Part shown: one piece after another, positions 11,901 through 22,929 of the stretch
Position numbering within the stretch: the first letter of the stretch is position 1
Layout: every line of letters begins with the position of its first letter
NCBI RefSeq assembly: GCF_033807575.1
Contig: NC_084707.1
Span: forward strand, 10,836,550-10,900,549
Origin: Cydia pomonella
Taxonomy: Eukaryota; Arthropoda; Insecta; Lepidoptera; Tortricidae
Direction: 5' to 3'
Length of the DNA stretch: 64,000 nucleotides
Translations under genes and position numbers: made by a program
Notes under the pieces: model-generated
What the model saw: only the letters and a program-made list of their open reading frames with translations
What the model was told of the DNA's origin: nothing
Database searches by the model: none

Positions 11901-14900
11901 TTTTTTTTATTTAGCAACACAAACGTGGCAAGTAACAAAAATTCGCTGTCAGACTCAGACTGTCAGGCTGACGCAACTAGGAACAAAAAAAGTTTTGTAT
12001 GGAGTTTGTTTCGCAAATCTTTGCCAACGAAGAAAAAGAAAACGTCAGTGCTAATTATTCTGTCAAGTTTACATCAACTGTCAGCTTAATTGTTTTGTTT
12101 GTTAAGAAGACTTCAAAGTTTTGTTCGGGTATTTCGTGCAATTTCTTTTTTATTTAGCGAAAAAATCGCAATAGTGAACCGTGATCAGAGTAAAGAGCGA
12201 GTCTGTTACAATGCCACCGAGAAAACGGTTTACTAAGTGTGAAATCAAAGCGAAGCCAGCCACTAGAGAAAATCACGAAAAAAGGGATTTTTTGGCGAAA
12301 TTACCCTTGGATGAAGACCGGTTAGTATTGCTTTAGATTGGTTTGGCCTTATTCATTATAAATTTGATATTTTATATTCTATTTAGTTGTCAACTAGGGA
12401 TGTACTAAAACTATCGATAACTGTATGTTTATTTGTATATCAGTGTAAATAATTAAATAAAAGATGTGAAATTTTCTATGACCTTGCAAAGTGCTACTTT
12501 GATCCTTCTTAGTGGTGAAGAAAGAGCCCCTTACCAACAAGGTGTTGTAAAAAAAAAATCGAGTCCACATTAAGCCCGACCACGTATTAGTCCACTCATA
12601 GAACTATCCACTATTTAACATACAACTTAAATGTGGAATCGATCCTAACCTGTTTTCAAGTACAAAATTTGTAGACAGGAGTCTGTGTTTCAACCCTCCC
12701 CATTTTATCGATATCAATAAGAAACGCAAGCGTGTAGCGTACTACACTATTTAAATCGCTTATGTTGGTACTATAGTTCTTTGACAGTTCTTTGTCGTAC
12801 ATTTTGGTAATGATTTGCGAAACAAACTGGTTCCACTCGCTAGTATGGGAGTCCCGTCTCTTAAAACGTAGTGGTTATATGCTCTTTGCTGTCTGTGTCT
12901 GTCACTTGACCTGTCAAATGAATCTGAAACTCATTTCAGGAATACGAGATTAGTTTATTTCTTAATAAAACTGAGATTTGATATTCAGACGTATAAACCT
13001 CATTAACGATGCCTGCTGTACCCGGGGGCATGTATGGGCACCAAGGGCCTTCTTGTTTCGACAAAATGAAAATGGGTTTCATGATCGGATTTTGCGTTGG
13101 TATGGCTAGCGGTGGACTATTTGGTGGATTTACGGCGTTAAGGTTAGAACTTTGTATTTACACAATTCTCCGTTTTATCTTTAAAAATTGGCAATAACAA
13201 TCGATTTCTGAACATAAAATAAAGTTTATTTTTTGTAGGATAGTCTGCATTTGAAAATGGTATTTTCTGTAAGTATTCATTATGATTATTTTACTTTTGT
13301 AGGTATGGTGCAAGAGGGCGAGAATTAGTGCACTCAGTGGGAAAAGTAATGCTGCAAGGAGGTGGAACATTTGGTACATTTATGGCTATTGGAACTGGAA
13401 TTCGCTGTTGATTCGGAGAATATCTTAGTGTATTTTGTAGTTACATAATTATTGTTACATTCGTTTTAATACATAACTAGAATAAGCCTCATTTTTTTAT
13501 TGATTTGAACTCTTGGATTTTTAGAGTGAATTATAATCATTGTCTATTATTAAACTTAAATATGTACAAAACGTTTCTGGCAGAATCTTCTGATCTTATA
13601 TTATACTAAGTACCATATATTGATGCAAAATGTTATGTTGAAATCAAATGAATACCAATATAAGCAATTTATTAATGTTTAATACTATAGAATGTTAGTT
13701 ATGCTTCCTTTAAAGAAAGTGGAATGAAATGAAAGGTTCCTGCCAGAATTAATACTTTACATTGGCTATAACCAGTGTTGGCTGAATGTAAATAAGAATT
13801 GACCATTACAAATTGAATTGTAAACCATAACAGACAGTTACAGTTTACGGTTAAATTTGTAATGGTTAATTCTAATGAGGCGGGTCCACACAGAGTGAGC
13901 GAGCGAGCATGTACGTGTGAGGAAATTTCCTCACGCACAAACCGGCCAGTGTAGACGTGCATCGGCGATGCTGTTTGACTTGTTTCAGTATGTTCTAGTG
14001 TACAGCGGCGAGGCGGCGCGCTTTGGCAAGGAAAACGCACGCCGTACACTGGAACGTACTGAAACAAGTCAAACAGCATCGCTGGCCGTTTTGTGCGTGA
14101 GGAAGTTGCCTCGCGCGTATGCTCGCTCTGTGTGGACCCGGCTATTAACATTCGGCCAACACTAGCTATAACACCTTACTGCAATGTCGAAGGTAATAGT
14201 TACAATCAAATTGTATTCTACTATTTTAACCCATAGGTGTATGAAGAATCAATAATGATACTGAAACAAGTCAAACAGCGTCGCGAGGAAATTCTCTCGG
14301 GCGGCAAACGGCTCATGTAAACTTGCCTCGGCCGAGGCAGCACGCGTGTTACCCTCGGCAGAGCATGCTGCCTCGGCCAAGGCACGTCTACATTGGCCAT
14401 TTGCCGCGTGAGGAAATTTCATTAAGTTAATGGAAGCTATTATAAACGACGAAATAAAGCTATTCCTAGATAGGAATCACATAATTGTCGACCAACAACA
14501 TTGTTTTATGAAAAGAAGATCCACCGTCACTAACCTACTAGCATGTGTCAGGGTCTGGTCTAGCCATCTGGATAACGCAGAACTAATCGATGTGATATAC
14601 CTGGACTATTTTTTTTTTTTAGCTTTTGACAGAGTACCCTATCGTAGACTCCCGGCCTAACTCGAGCGCTTTGGCATAAGAGGAAAGCTTCTACAATGGA
14701 TAGAATAGTTTCTAAATGACAGAAAATAATGTGAATCGCTGACAGTGTTTCTGACGAATTTGATGTTTGGACCGACGTCCCACAGGGGTCAGTGATCTCA
14801 ACCACCATGTTCAGCATATATGTTACCGACTTACAAACCACCATTGAATTCAACTTCAGCTCCTTTGCAGATGACTCCAAGCTGTTTGTAAACCCTATGA

Positions 14901-17900
14901 TAGACCACAGCAAACTACAGTCAGACCTGAACCGAATTAGGGACTGGTGCCTAGACTGGCTTATAAACCTCAACGAATCAAAATGCACAGTCCTCCACAT
15001 GCACAAGAAAAACCCTAAGTTGTACTACTAGTACTTTAAACAATGTACAGTTAGCAGGAGCCACGACCCAACAAGACCTGGGAGTCATTATATCCAACGA
15101 TCTCAAGTGGGAACCCGTATTTACCCATATTTCAAAAATGGTAAAAAAAGGCCAACACTATACTCTACATAATTAGAAGAGCCTTTCGTATTCTCACCAT
15201 CGAAACGATGATAAAAATATATAAGACCTACATAAGACCAATTCTGGAATATGGTTTTCAGATATGGAAACCATACTTCAATAAAGATATTGATATGATC
15301 GAGCGAGTGCAGCGTAGATTTTGTATTATATATGTTACAGTTGTCAAATATACATCAATTATTTATAAAATGAAACAGAATAGCCAGTTGCACAAACTAT
15401 TTGATACACTGATTAAAGAAACTGACTGTAAGGTCAGATCGAGAACGCTTTTTTTGTCTCGGCCGAAACAGAGACCGAGATTCAATGGGATTCCCGGCCG
15501 AGACCGAGAATTTATAAAACAAAAAAAGACAAAATTTGCATAAAATAGTACATTACGATACAAGTGCGAAAAATAGGAAATTCGAAACGAGTGGCGATAA
15601 ATTAAAACACGACCGAAGGGAGTATTTCGGTTTCGTAGCCACTAATCATTATACTCGTATCATGCTTAATACGCAACGTCTCGGTCCCGAAACCAAAATA
15701 ATTTAAAAAAACCGGCCAAGAGCATGTCGGGCCACGCTCAGTGTAGGGTTCCGTAGTTACTCTTCCGTCACAATAAGCTAAACTGGAGCTTAAAGTATAG
15801 TAAATTGTTAACCAAGGGATGAAACGGTACCTTTCACGCGAGTTAAACAAATAGGCAAATTTGCATAAACATGTACCTAATTAAAGTAAGTCTTTTTACT
15901 ATGAAGAGGAAACTTTTTGCGATAACTCAAAAACAGCTAAACTGGTCATGTCCGCTATAGTTTTCATTTAATGTCTTTCTTAAGCTCTACTTCCACGATT
16001 TTTTTCATATTTTTTGGACCTATGGTTCAAAAGTTAGAGGGGGGGGGGGGGGACACTTATTTTTTCGGAGCGATTATCTCCGAATATATTCACTTTATCA
16101 AAAAATGTTTGTTGAAGACCCCTATTAGTTTTGAAATACCTTTCCAACGATACCCCACACTGTAGGATTGAAGCAAAAAAAAATCACCACCACTTTACGT
16201 ATAGGGGAGGTACCCTAAAAAAGTTTAAATTTTTAGATTTTATTGTACGACTTTGTCGGCTTTATTGATTTATATATGCATGCCGAATTTCAGCTTTCTA
16301 GTACTAATGACCACGGAGCAAAGCCTCGGACAGACAGACAGACGGACATGGCAAAACTATAAGGGTTCCTAGTTGACTACGGAACCCTAAAAATGTTTTT
16401 ATAAATACAAATGAGTTTGGTTCATACTTCTTTATCCCCACCTTTTTTAGCACATAGCTTTTAGTCTTGTTAATATTTGTACAAAATTTGAAATTCGTCA
16501 CTTTCATAGTTTAGGAAAAAATAATTAAAACAGTTTTGGGGTCAATCGGGTGTTTTTCACCCCCAGGGGGTAACAGAGGGATGAAACTTTGTGCAGAGTA
16601 TAACCTCCCCAAAAGGCATCGTTTGATTACAGTTTCGGCCCAAAATCGCTGGGAGCAATTTTTCCTAGGCTATCCTGCTACACCCTTTGAACCAAGAAAT
16701 TGTCTTACATTTTACGCATCTTACTTATGTATCTTTTCCGACGGGTTTATCAATATACACTTGGCGCCTACAGTAAACTATGTACTTACAGTCAGAGTCA
16801 CTAGGAACAGTAGGTATTCTAAGATAAAAATAATTTAGTTTTCCTAATATAAATGCACCATATTCATATGACATGTTTGAACTTTGAACAGACACAGTGA
16901 TGGCTAGAAATAGCTGTAGCCTACTAGGTTAAAATCATTTTTTTTACTGTGTTTGATCTCTATCAATAGTGATTATAATTCATATCCTTACCTTCCTTTG
17001 CTAAACCTATCACACCATCTAATGGGGCAGTATTAGCACTTTTTATATCTGTTCCAAAAGACAGATGTTGAATGATGTGGGTTGTATTGAACACTGAAGA
17101 AGAATATGGTTGTACATCATGGACATGGACATGATTGATTGTGAAACTTTTTCCTGGAGCTATGTGAAAACTTCCACCAACCTAAAAAAGAAAAAAATAA
17201 AATATAAAATTCGGAAGGTATTTCAGACATTCATAACATAAAGCATATAGACGGTTGTGGGCATGCATTTTGTTACATAGCAATATCTTAGGCCGGGGTT
17301 GTTTTCACCCGCCGCCCGCGGCCGACAGCGGCGAAAACAACCACTCCCGAGCATTCTCGAACATACCATTCAGACGCCGCGGGCGGCGGGTGAAAACGAC
17401 CCCGGCCTTAATCACATACTGGTGCGGCGTGCGGATACGTATCAATGTGATAACCGCACAACGAAGATAAACACGCTAAGCTTAACGCAGATGGTGTTGC
17501 AATCGTTTATAATAGTATTTTATGCAACAGTTGTATAAGAAGGGTCAAAAAAGGCGAGTGGCGTGAGTTACAATGTGAGCCGGAGCCGAAGGCGTAGGCG
17601 AACATTGTAAAGGAATACGCCACGAGAATTTTTTGACCTACTTATACAACGTTGCATACAATATTTTTCCTACGAGTCAACAAAAATAAATCTTAATTTA
17701 GGTAAACAAATTACAGCAAAAGTATATAGCCAAGACGCGCGAGCATACACCTTTTTACGCGCCCGGCCCGCCCCGGGCCGCGGCCGGCCGGTCAGCGACA
17801 CCTCCTCGTAACTCATGAGGCCCTGGTACTTGCTACTTCCTAAATTAATTTTTTGGACAGTTTTTTCTCAATTTTGGCCACCGTAGCCTACGGAGACTAA

Positions 17901-20900
17901 CAAGCAACGCTAAGCGATCTTCGTAGTCTATGGGTGTTGCTATATTACGGGTGTCACATGCGTGTTTCTGACTTATGAAGTAATTATTTTTACTATGCAA
18001 CCAAATGAATATTTTGTAAGTTGGCATCAATGCACTTAGTTTAAAACTGTATTCGTTTTGGTTTTGTTAGGTTGGTAGCCATTAATCGCAGTAACATTAT
18101 AGCTTATAAAAGCACAAGAGCTATTATGAGGAATAGACAATATAGACTTTTCTTGAAATCTTTTATGTATGTTCTTATATTCGTGTTAATGAATGCATAA
18201 ATGACAGATAACAGTAGAGGAGTAGGAAAAAACATGTTCTGCTGAATGATATGCCAAATCAAAAGACACTAACTATGAGAATAGGCTACTATTGTTTGGT
18301 GCCAAGACAGATGGAAACATTATAATCATATTTGCAAAAGTGGGTTTTTAATCAAATTTGCAAATTATATTTTTTACGCTGCTGCATTTTACTCTTATTA
18401 TACAGTGCTAAGATTGAGAACATACCCTGTTTACTTCCAAGTAGCCATAAATCTGACACCCTTCTTTGAGAGCCATATTGGTTTTTTCAACAGATTCATC
18501 ATCTTTACATTGCTCAATAGTGGATAAATCTGGCAAAGCCCATCTTCTTAACTTATATGCTTCTTTAACATCATCACAGGTGTTGCAGCATCTGCAAATG
18601 GTTTTTTTTAAATGAACTGCCAACAAATGTCAAAGCAGAATAAAGCTTTGTATTTTTGTAATAAGTAAATAAATAAATATTATAGGACATTACTACACAA
18701 ATTGACTAAGTCCCACCGTAAGCTCAATAAGGCTTGTGTTGAGGGTTCTTAAACAACGATATATGTAATATATAAATACTTAAAAAACACCCATGACTCA
18801 GGAACAAATATCCATGCTCATCACACGAATAAATGCCCTTACCAGGATTTAATTCATCGGCTTCATAGGCAGGGTCACTACCCACTAGGCCAGACAGGTC
18901 GTCAAGTATAATGCACTAAATTGTGAGAATCAGAATGGCGGGTGTACCTAAATAAAAATAAATGAAAAGCATACCATATTTTTGTACTTAATTTGTACTA
19001 TTTAAGTACCTAATACCCGTAATAAAGTACACCCGCCATTCTGACTGTCAGGATGGCGGGTGTACTGTTTTTTGGTGATAACTGTAAGTACCGTGAGGTA
19101 CAATTTTTTTAAAGGAGGTACTAAATAGTACAAATTAGGTACAAAAATATGGTGTGGTTTTCATTTAATTTTATTTAGGTACAGTCAGCGTCAAATACTT
19201 CGTAGCAGTCAAAGTGGCCAAATAGTTCGGTACACCATACTAAATATATGGCGTACCGAACTATTTGGCTACTTTGACTGCTACGAAGTATTTGACGCTG
19301 ACTGTACACCCGCCATTCTAACTCTCACACTAAATTAGTCTGGAGCTCATACAAATACATACATACTTGCAAGAAAATACTTGCCAATAAAGCTCAGTTA
19401 ATTTACGATAATGTCAAGAATACCTTATAAAATATGGATATACAATCCATGGCAAAAAAAGATAGGTATGTACTTCAAACTGATAATCTTTAGTGGTTTG
19501 ATTTTTTAATTTTACTAAAGATGAGAGTGAAAAAAATTGTGAATATATTTTTTGAAGCTAACCTAACTCTTAAAATAATTCAGTAATCGAAAAAAGTCAA
19601 ACAAAGGGGCATAGCTGTAATTAATATACATAAAATTGTGACATTAGCTATGAAAAGGGACCTTAATGTCGGTGGCGCTTACGCCATTATAAACGTTGCT
19701 CCCATATTATAATCAACGCCGCGCTACGCAGTGCGGCGTAAGCACCATCGACAATAGGGTCCCTTTTCATAGATAATGTCACAATTGTGTAAAACTATTG
19801 TTTTCCAGATATGAACATGGGGACTATGTTTGTATGGTGAAGTGGTCACGTACTTTCCTCTTAAAATATTATTGGCATCAATTTCATGAACTATCTAGGG
19901 ATAAAAGTGTTTTGACCTCATATATTTTGGTTATTGTATGTTTTGACCCAAGGTAAATAGTTACTTACTGATTTTCCCTTAATGCAGCTCCATAGCAACT
20001 TCCACAAGTGACTATGGCCACTTCCGAGGCATTTTTCTTTACCTGAAAATAAAAAGAAACAGGAACCTGTTGAAGAACAGTTATACTCGATAGGAATCAA
20101 AATGACCCAAATATGACCCTTTTCATTGTAGCTGAGTGTAGTTCTAGGTACTTACCTTGGTTTGGGTTACTAGAGTTTCAGGTAATCCTAAAATTAATTA
20201 TATATTTATGTACAGGCTTTTTAGCAAAAGGTAAATTTACATGGATTGTCTATAAGCCACTATTGCAAAAAAGAAAGGGAACTAGTTACCACCAAGTTGT
20301 TACCAGTGGTAACTAGTGGGAATTTTTTTCCTGCCTAAAACTAATTAAATGGATAACATAAAAGCCTTAACTTATTCATTTCACATCAATTCTTCTATTC
20401 CTGTTATTCAGTATAAAGCCAATTTTCAAAATGATTACACAAGACTTTCTAAAACACTTACAGCACTTGTGGAAGATATGAATTCTTCTTTCTGTGGCTC
20501 TTCCATGGGTGTTCCATTTAAATCCAGTCTCCTCTTGTGTATGTTGTGATCCATCTGCAGGTGTTGCTCTCCAGAAGAATCCATTGCATCCAGAACTAAA
20601 TCTGAAATATGTGTATAACAATGTTAAATAAGAAAGTTCTCTTTGGAGTTTTAGAGCTTCAATAAGATGCATCTCAAGTGTTGATAGCAATCAAATATAA
20701 TTGCTAACATAAGTTTCTCATTTTAATGACATTCTGTATTCAGGCATATTGCCTTCATAGGTATACATCAGAGTAACAAATAATATTTGCTTTGCTTACT
20801 TAATCATTAACCTGGCCAAATCTGGCTTTCCCAAATTTCAAACATTAAGACCTAAGACAGCAGTACTGGACAGGTTACATAGTGGCAGAGACACAAACTG

Positions 20901-21978
20901 TGTCCCTTCTGTATGGGAAACTATAAGGGTTGTAACAAAGAGTAAGTCTTAGAGACAACTTTAGAGAGATTTATTGACCAAGCATTAGTAAAAGGTCTCC
21001 CTTTCAGCTTGTTGACCAAGATCACCTTTTCACCCTGGGGCAAAACTACTTTTCTATGTCCAGATGTTCTCCTCTAGAGGCTCAAATTCTCAACTTGATT
21101 CTTGTGGGATCAATAGAATTTTTTTTTGATCCTGTTTTTGGGTTTTTTTTAATGGCAGTGCCGTATGTTTTTTAAGTTTTAAGCTATGCTCATGAGCAGG
21201 CATAGGAATCCGTGGGGCAAAATTTTGTTTGACAAGTAGGGAGTTCCTGTATCGATAAACTCAACTATCCATGCTAGTTCTATATACTAGTGATCACTCA
21301 AGGGTTTGCTTATAAAAATATGTTTTTATTAAGAGTAAAAAAAAGACAATTTTATAATCTTACTTATCCCAATTTTTTTCTTCGTGAATGTCCTTATTTT
21401 TTTTTACTGTTAATAAAAACATATTTTTACAAGCAAACCCTTGAGTGATCATTAGTATATAGAACTAGAATCGATAGTCAAGTTTATCGATACAGGAATT
21501 CCCTATTTGTCAAACAATTTTGCCCCACGGATTCCTAGGTCTGCTCATGAGGGCTACAGCGCATATAGCCACTAATTCTAATATGAGTAGGTTGCAAGAA
21601 TAAGAAAAATGCATCAATGTTATTTAAAAATAATATTTACAATGTATACTTACAGCTGCATGAAATGGAGGGAACAACAATATCTAAGTTAATTCTCAAC
21701 TTATGGCCTCTTGAAGTATCCACGAACAGCTCTTCTGACACATTGGGCGACATATACGTGTGCAACTCGTACAGAAAGAGAAGAATCATTACAAGAGCGC
21801 CGGTAACAGTAACTACAAAGAAAAACCACGTCACTTACTAGAAGGTATAAGTTATAAAAAACAACAAATTGTTTGTACAATTACTTGCGGCTCCTGTTGC
21901 AGTTTTGACTCTGAAGTCTTCTAATGTTTTTGCGTAAGCATCAAGTTGTTTAAATCTATCAATTAGCGGTGTAGACAT
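8991..21978 (-). CDS. ERGIC3: ER-Golgi intermediate compartment protein 3 (Erv46 homologue)
   Basis: A two-membrane-span cargo receptor cycling between ER and Golgi. Eight exons were built on the minus strand: 21978-21885, 21833-21654, 20601-20462, 20042-19969, 18591-18426, 17181-16992, 9397-9199 and 9126-8991. All are GT-AG with phases that agree and give 392 residues (human ERGIC3 is about 383). The start MSTPLIDRFKQLDAYAKTLEDF matches the family N-terminus. A first transmembrane helix follows at about residues 33-50, then LFVDTSRGHKLRINLDI, DAMDSSGEQHL, the paired cysteine motifs CGSCYGA and CCNTCDDV, GCQIYGYLEVN, HVHVHD, the NQFSVTRH motif and a second helix (ICAIVGGVFTVAGIFDTLLY) before GKTG. 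Intron 6 (9398-16991) is 7.6 kb, filled with mobile elements, and contains ROMO1 on the other strand. The exon 1 to 2 junction forms a Met codon across the splice. Confidence 0.95.
9414..10424. other. ERGIC3 intron 6, 3' part: no gene recognised
   Basis: AT-rich intronic sequence with short open frames only. A GTGGTAACTAGTGGGAAT motif at about 10037-10054 recurs at about 20307-20324 in another ERGIC3 intron, so a small dispersed repeat is likely here. Its boundaries could not be set. Confidence 0.4.
10425..11238. mobile_element. Large foldback element with about 100 bp inverted ends
   Basis: The left arm (10425-10535: ATAAATCACGTCATGCTCTC, CACATTGCGTTTTGGCATTT, TTTAGTACACAATTGGTACC) returns as its reverse complement at 11140-11238. 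The identity is high but not perfect. The interior holds a LINE 3' fragment. It sits in ERGIC3 intron 6. Confidence 0.8.
10560..10765 (-). pseudogene. LINE C-terminal fragment inside the foldback element
   Basis: The minus strand encodes WSLFMRTAKEWNALPESVFP, YNLGLFKARVNRYLIG, the common last segment of lepidopteran non-LTR ORF2 proteins, followed by the widespread CATCACTTACCATCAGGTGA 3' UTR motif and an A-rich tail at 10561-10572. It is 5'-truncated. Confidence 0.75.
11427..11863. mobile_element. Foldback MITE with GGGCTAGC(A)CG ends
   Basis: AGGGCTAGCACGCACGAGCA followed by ACTTTTGTC on the left is mirrored by GACAAAAGTTGCTCGTACGC and GCTAGTCCT on the right, an inverted repeat of about 30 bp flanking about 380 bp. 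The interior has no recognised gene. Confidence 0.75.
11964..12888 (+). mobile_element. Unit U copy 0 (solo, internally deleted THAP transposon unit)
   Basis: A 925 bp copy of the repeat that builds the large palindrome. It starts CAGGCTGACGCAACTAGGAA (compare 28217) and ends GTAGTGGTTATATGCTCTTTG (compare 29864-29884 and 33413-33431). Compared with the full copies it lacks the region from the SINE/exon 2 area to the GTGCTACTTTGATCC motif. It keeps THAP exon 1 in damaged form (12211-12320). No convincing 8 bp target duplication was seen. It ends 120 bp upstream of the ROMO1 start codon. Confidence 0.85.
12211..12320 (+). pseudogene. Damaged THAP exon 1 in unit U copy 0
   Basis: ATG opens MPPRKRFTKCEI and the frame runs through ATRENHEKRDF to PLDEDR before a GT donor at 12321. 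The second metal-binding Cys of the usual CEIC motif is gone (CEIKAK). Exon 2 is deleted in this copy. It is the only copy in the window that has an ATG at this position; the others read TTG. Confidence 0.7.
13009..13411 (+). CDS. ROMO1: Reactive oxygen species modulator 1
   Basis: A small inner-mitochondrial-membrane protein with two hydrophobic helices, linked to ROS production and import (TIM23-associated in yeast as Mgr2). There are two exons, 13009-13142 and 13303-13411, with donor GTTAGA and acceptor AG, joined within an Arg codon, giving 80 residues (human 79). The family signature is clear: PSCFDKMKMGFMIGFCVGMA in exon 1, and YGARGRELVHSVGK with GGTFGTFMAIGTGIRC in exon 2. It lies wholly inside ERGIC3 intron 6 on the opposite strand. 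Transposon unit U copy 0 ends 120 bp before the ATG, so part of the 5' UTR or promoter may be transposon-derived. Confidence 0.95.
13879..14143. mobile_element. Foldback MITE with GGGTCCACACAGAG ends of about 110 bp
   Basis: Long inverted arms. The left arm runs GGGTCCACACAGAG to GCTGTTTGACTTGTTTCAGT. The right arm returns as ACTGAAACAAGTCAAACAGC to CTCTGTGTGGACCC. The two arms differ at scattered sites. A related half-copy beginning ACTGAAACAAGTCAAACAGC follows at 14261-14422. It is non-coding and lies in ERGIC3 intron 6. Confidence 0.85.
14425..15540 (+). pseudogene. Decayed Jockey/CR1-like RT fragment
   Basis: RT blocks are recognisable in order with many breaks. They are MEAIINDEIKLFLDRNHII and HCFMKRRSTVTNLL (14430-14530), a frame-broken YLDYF...AFDRVPYRRL (the catalytic aspartate region), SSFADDSKLFV (catalytic box, about 14860), the SDLNRIRDWCLDWLINLNESKC segment (14920-14985), and TYIRPILEYGFQIWKPYFNKDIDMIERVQRRF (15225-15320). 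It is old and inactive, nested in ERGIC3 intron 6, antisense to ERGIC3. Confidence 0.85.
15548..15625 (+). repeat. Short dispersed repeat (second copy at 60598-60660)
   Basis: TAGTACATTACGATACAAGT through AAATTAAAACACGACCGAAG is matched by an inverted copy at 60598-60660 in the CDA1 upstream region. Only the short shared block can be seen; the parent element is unknown to me. Confidence 0.6.
15704..16394 (-). repeat. Dispersed repeat, copy B
   Basis: Inverted relative to copy A at 4428-5111 and similar over its full length, from ACCGGCCAAGAGCATGTCGG to the CTACGGAACCCTAA end. The homopolymer appears here as G at about 16039-16052, shorter than in copy A. It is non-coding, in ERGIC3 intron 6. 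Confidence 0.8.
17288..17410. mobile_element. GC-rich MITE with TTA-flanked ends
   Basis: TTAGGCCGGGGTTGTTTTCA and CCCGCCGCCCGCGGC on the left are mirrored by GCCGCGGGCGGCGGGTGAAA and ACGACCCCGGCCTTA on the right. TTA at both ends suggests a 3 bp target duplication. It is in ERGIC3 intron 5. Confidence 0.8.
17516..17668. repeat. Imperfect palindromic repeat
   Basis: ATGCAACAGTTGTATAAGAA and GGGTCAAAAAAGG on the left mirror TTTTTTGACCTACTTATACA and ACGTTGCAT on the right. The centre contains a GGAGCCGAAGGCG motif. A MITE-like structure in ERGIC3 intron 5. Confidence 0.65.
18672..18903 (-). mobile_element. tRNA-derived SINE
   Basis: Minus-strand SINE. A tRNA-like head (CTGGCCTAGTGGGTAGTGA, then CTGCCTATGAAGCCGATG) is followed by the shared body with TGTTCCTGAGTCATG and the tail motif CTTATTGAGCTTACGGTGGG plus AT-rich end. 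The same family is at 23268-23512, 32086-32330, 50254-50345 and 60862-60910. The B box is damaged in this copy. Confidence 0.8.
18923..19328. mobile_element. Composite foldback element with GAATGGCGGGTGTA ends
   Basis: AGAATGGCGGGTGTACCTAA on the left is mirrored by the right end CACCCGCCATTCT. A back-to-back junction in the middle (19026-19063) repeats the same motif in both orientations, and AAATTAGGTACAAAAATATG-like segments face each other. This is best read as two inverted copies of one MITE forming a large palindrome, later invaded by the element at 19192-19304. Confidence 0.75.
19192..19304. mobile_element. Near-perfect palindromic MITE with TA target duplication
   Basis: CAGTCAGCGTCAAATACTTC on the left returns as its exact complement at the right end. 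The arms are about 53 bp with few mismatches and the central loop is tiny. It is flanked by TA at 19190-19191 and 19305-19306. Removing it and one TA restores the TTAGGTACACCCGCC sequence expected from the opposite arm of the host MITE. The TA duplication points to the Tc1/mariner superfamily. Confidence 0.9.
19634..19788. mobile_element. Foldback MITE (ATTGTGACATTA ends)
   Basis: ATTGTGACATTAGCTATGAA and AAGGGAC on the left are mirrored by GTCCCTTTTCATAGATAATG and TCACAAT on the right. The arms extend about 55 bp to the GGTGCTTACGCCGC region. It is in ERGIC3 intron 4. Confidence 0.85.
21189..21551. mobile_element. Foldback MITE with about 150 bp arms
   Basis: The left arm CTCATGAGCAGGCATAGGAA, TCCGTGGGGCAAAATT through ATCACTCAAGGGTTTGCTT is matched in reverse by AAGCAAACCCTTGAGTGATC through CCACGGATTCCTAGGTCTGC. 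Small indels separate the arms. It is in ERGIC3 intron 2. Confidence 0.85.
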
Positions 21979-22744
21979 TTTAGATGTGTTATTTACGCCT
22001 CTGTCTAAACATATACTTTATAAACGATCACTTAATTTTATTATTGTTTATACTTGTAGTGTTACAAGAATAGTATAGGGCTTTTGACTGAATTATACAT
22101 TTGACAACAATAAGGTACTAGCTCCAAAAGTTGTATCGCAAAACATAGCGGAATGGATGGGTGTCACCAAAGAGCATATAATCACTACGTTTTAAGAGAC
22201 GGGACTTCCATACTAGCGAGTGGAATCCCTTTATTTCGCAAATCATTACCAAAATGTACGACAAAGAACTGTCAAAGAACCATAGTACCAACATAAGCAA
22301 TTTAAATAGTGTAGTACGCTACACGCTTGCGGTTCTTATCGATATCGATAAAATGGGGAGGGTTGAAATATAGACTCTTGTCTACAAATTTTGTACTTGA
22401 AATCAAGTTAGGATCGAGTCCACATTTAAGTTGTATGTTATATAGTGGATAATAGTTCTATGAGTGGACTAATACGTGGTCGAGCCTAATGTGGACTCGA
22501 TTTTTTTTTACAACACCTTGTTGTTCTTCACCACTAGGAAGGATCAAAGTAGCACTTTTTTCCCTACTAGGCGGGATCACTTTTTTTCCTCTTTTTGCAT
22601 ACTTCTTAGGTTAAATTATTTTATTTTATTACCATTAATTAAATGTATTTATTTAGTTATTTGTACCATAATAATTTCCTCATAGGTGATGTGAAAAGCA
22701 GTATGTAAATTTATCACGTGGTAGCAAAAATATTTCCACCTTAA

Positions 22745-22864
22745 GGTGGTATTCCACCTATCCAATTTCTTGGTCCAATGTCATTGCGTCTCACTCTGTC
22801 ATTAATCAAAATGTGAGACGCAATACACATTGGACAAAGAAATTGCATAGGTGGAATACCACCC
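22745..22864. repeat. Hairpin block inside unit U
   Basis: TGGTATTCCACCTATCCAAT through ATTGCGTCTCAC is mirrored by GTGAGACGCAATACACATTG through AGGTGGAATACCA, with arms of about 50 bp. The same hairpin is present at 26292-26411, 28051-28170, 29190-29310 and 32737-32853, so it belongs to the unit. It is absent from the deleted copy at 11964-12888. Confidence 0.85.
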
Positions 22865-22929
22865 ATAGGCGTTAACACTTTTGAATCCCTCACTACGCTA
22901 GGATTCTATTTTGGAATACCTCGTTACAC

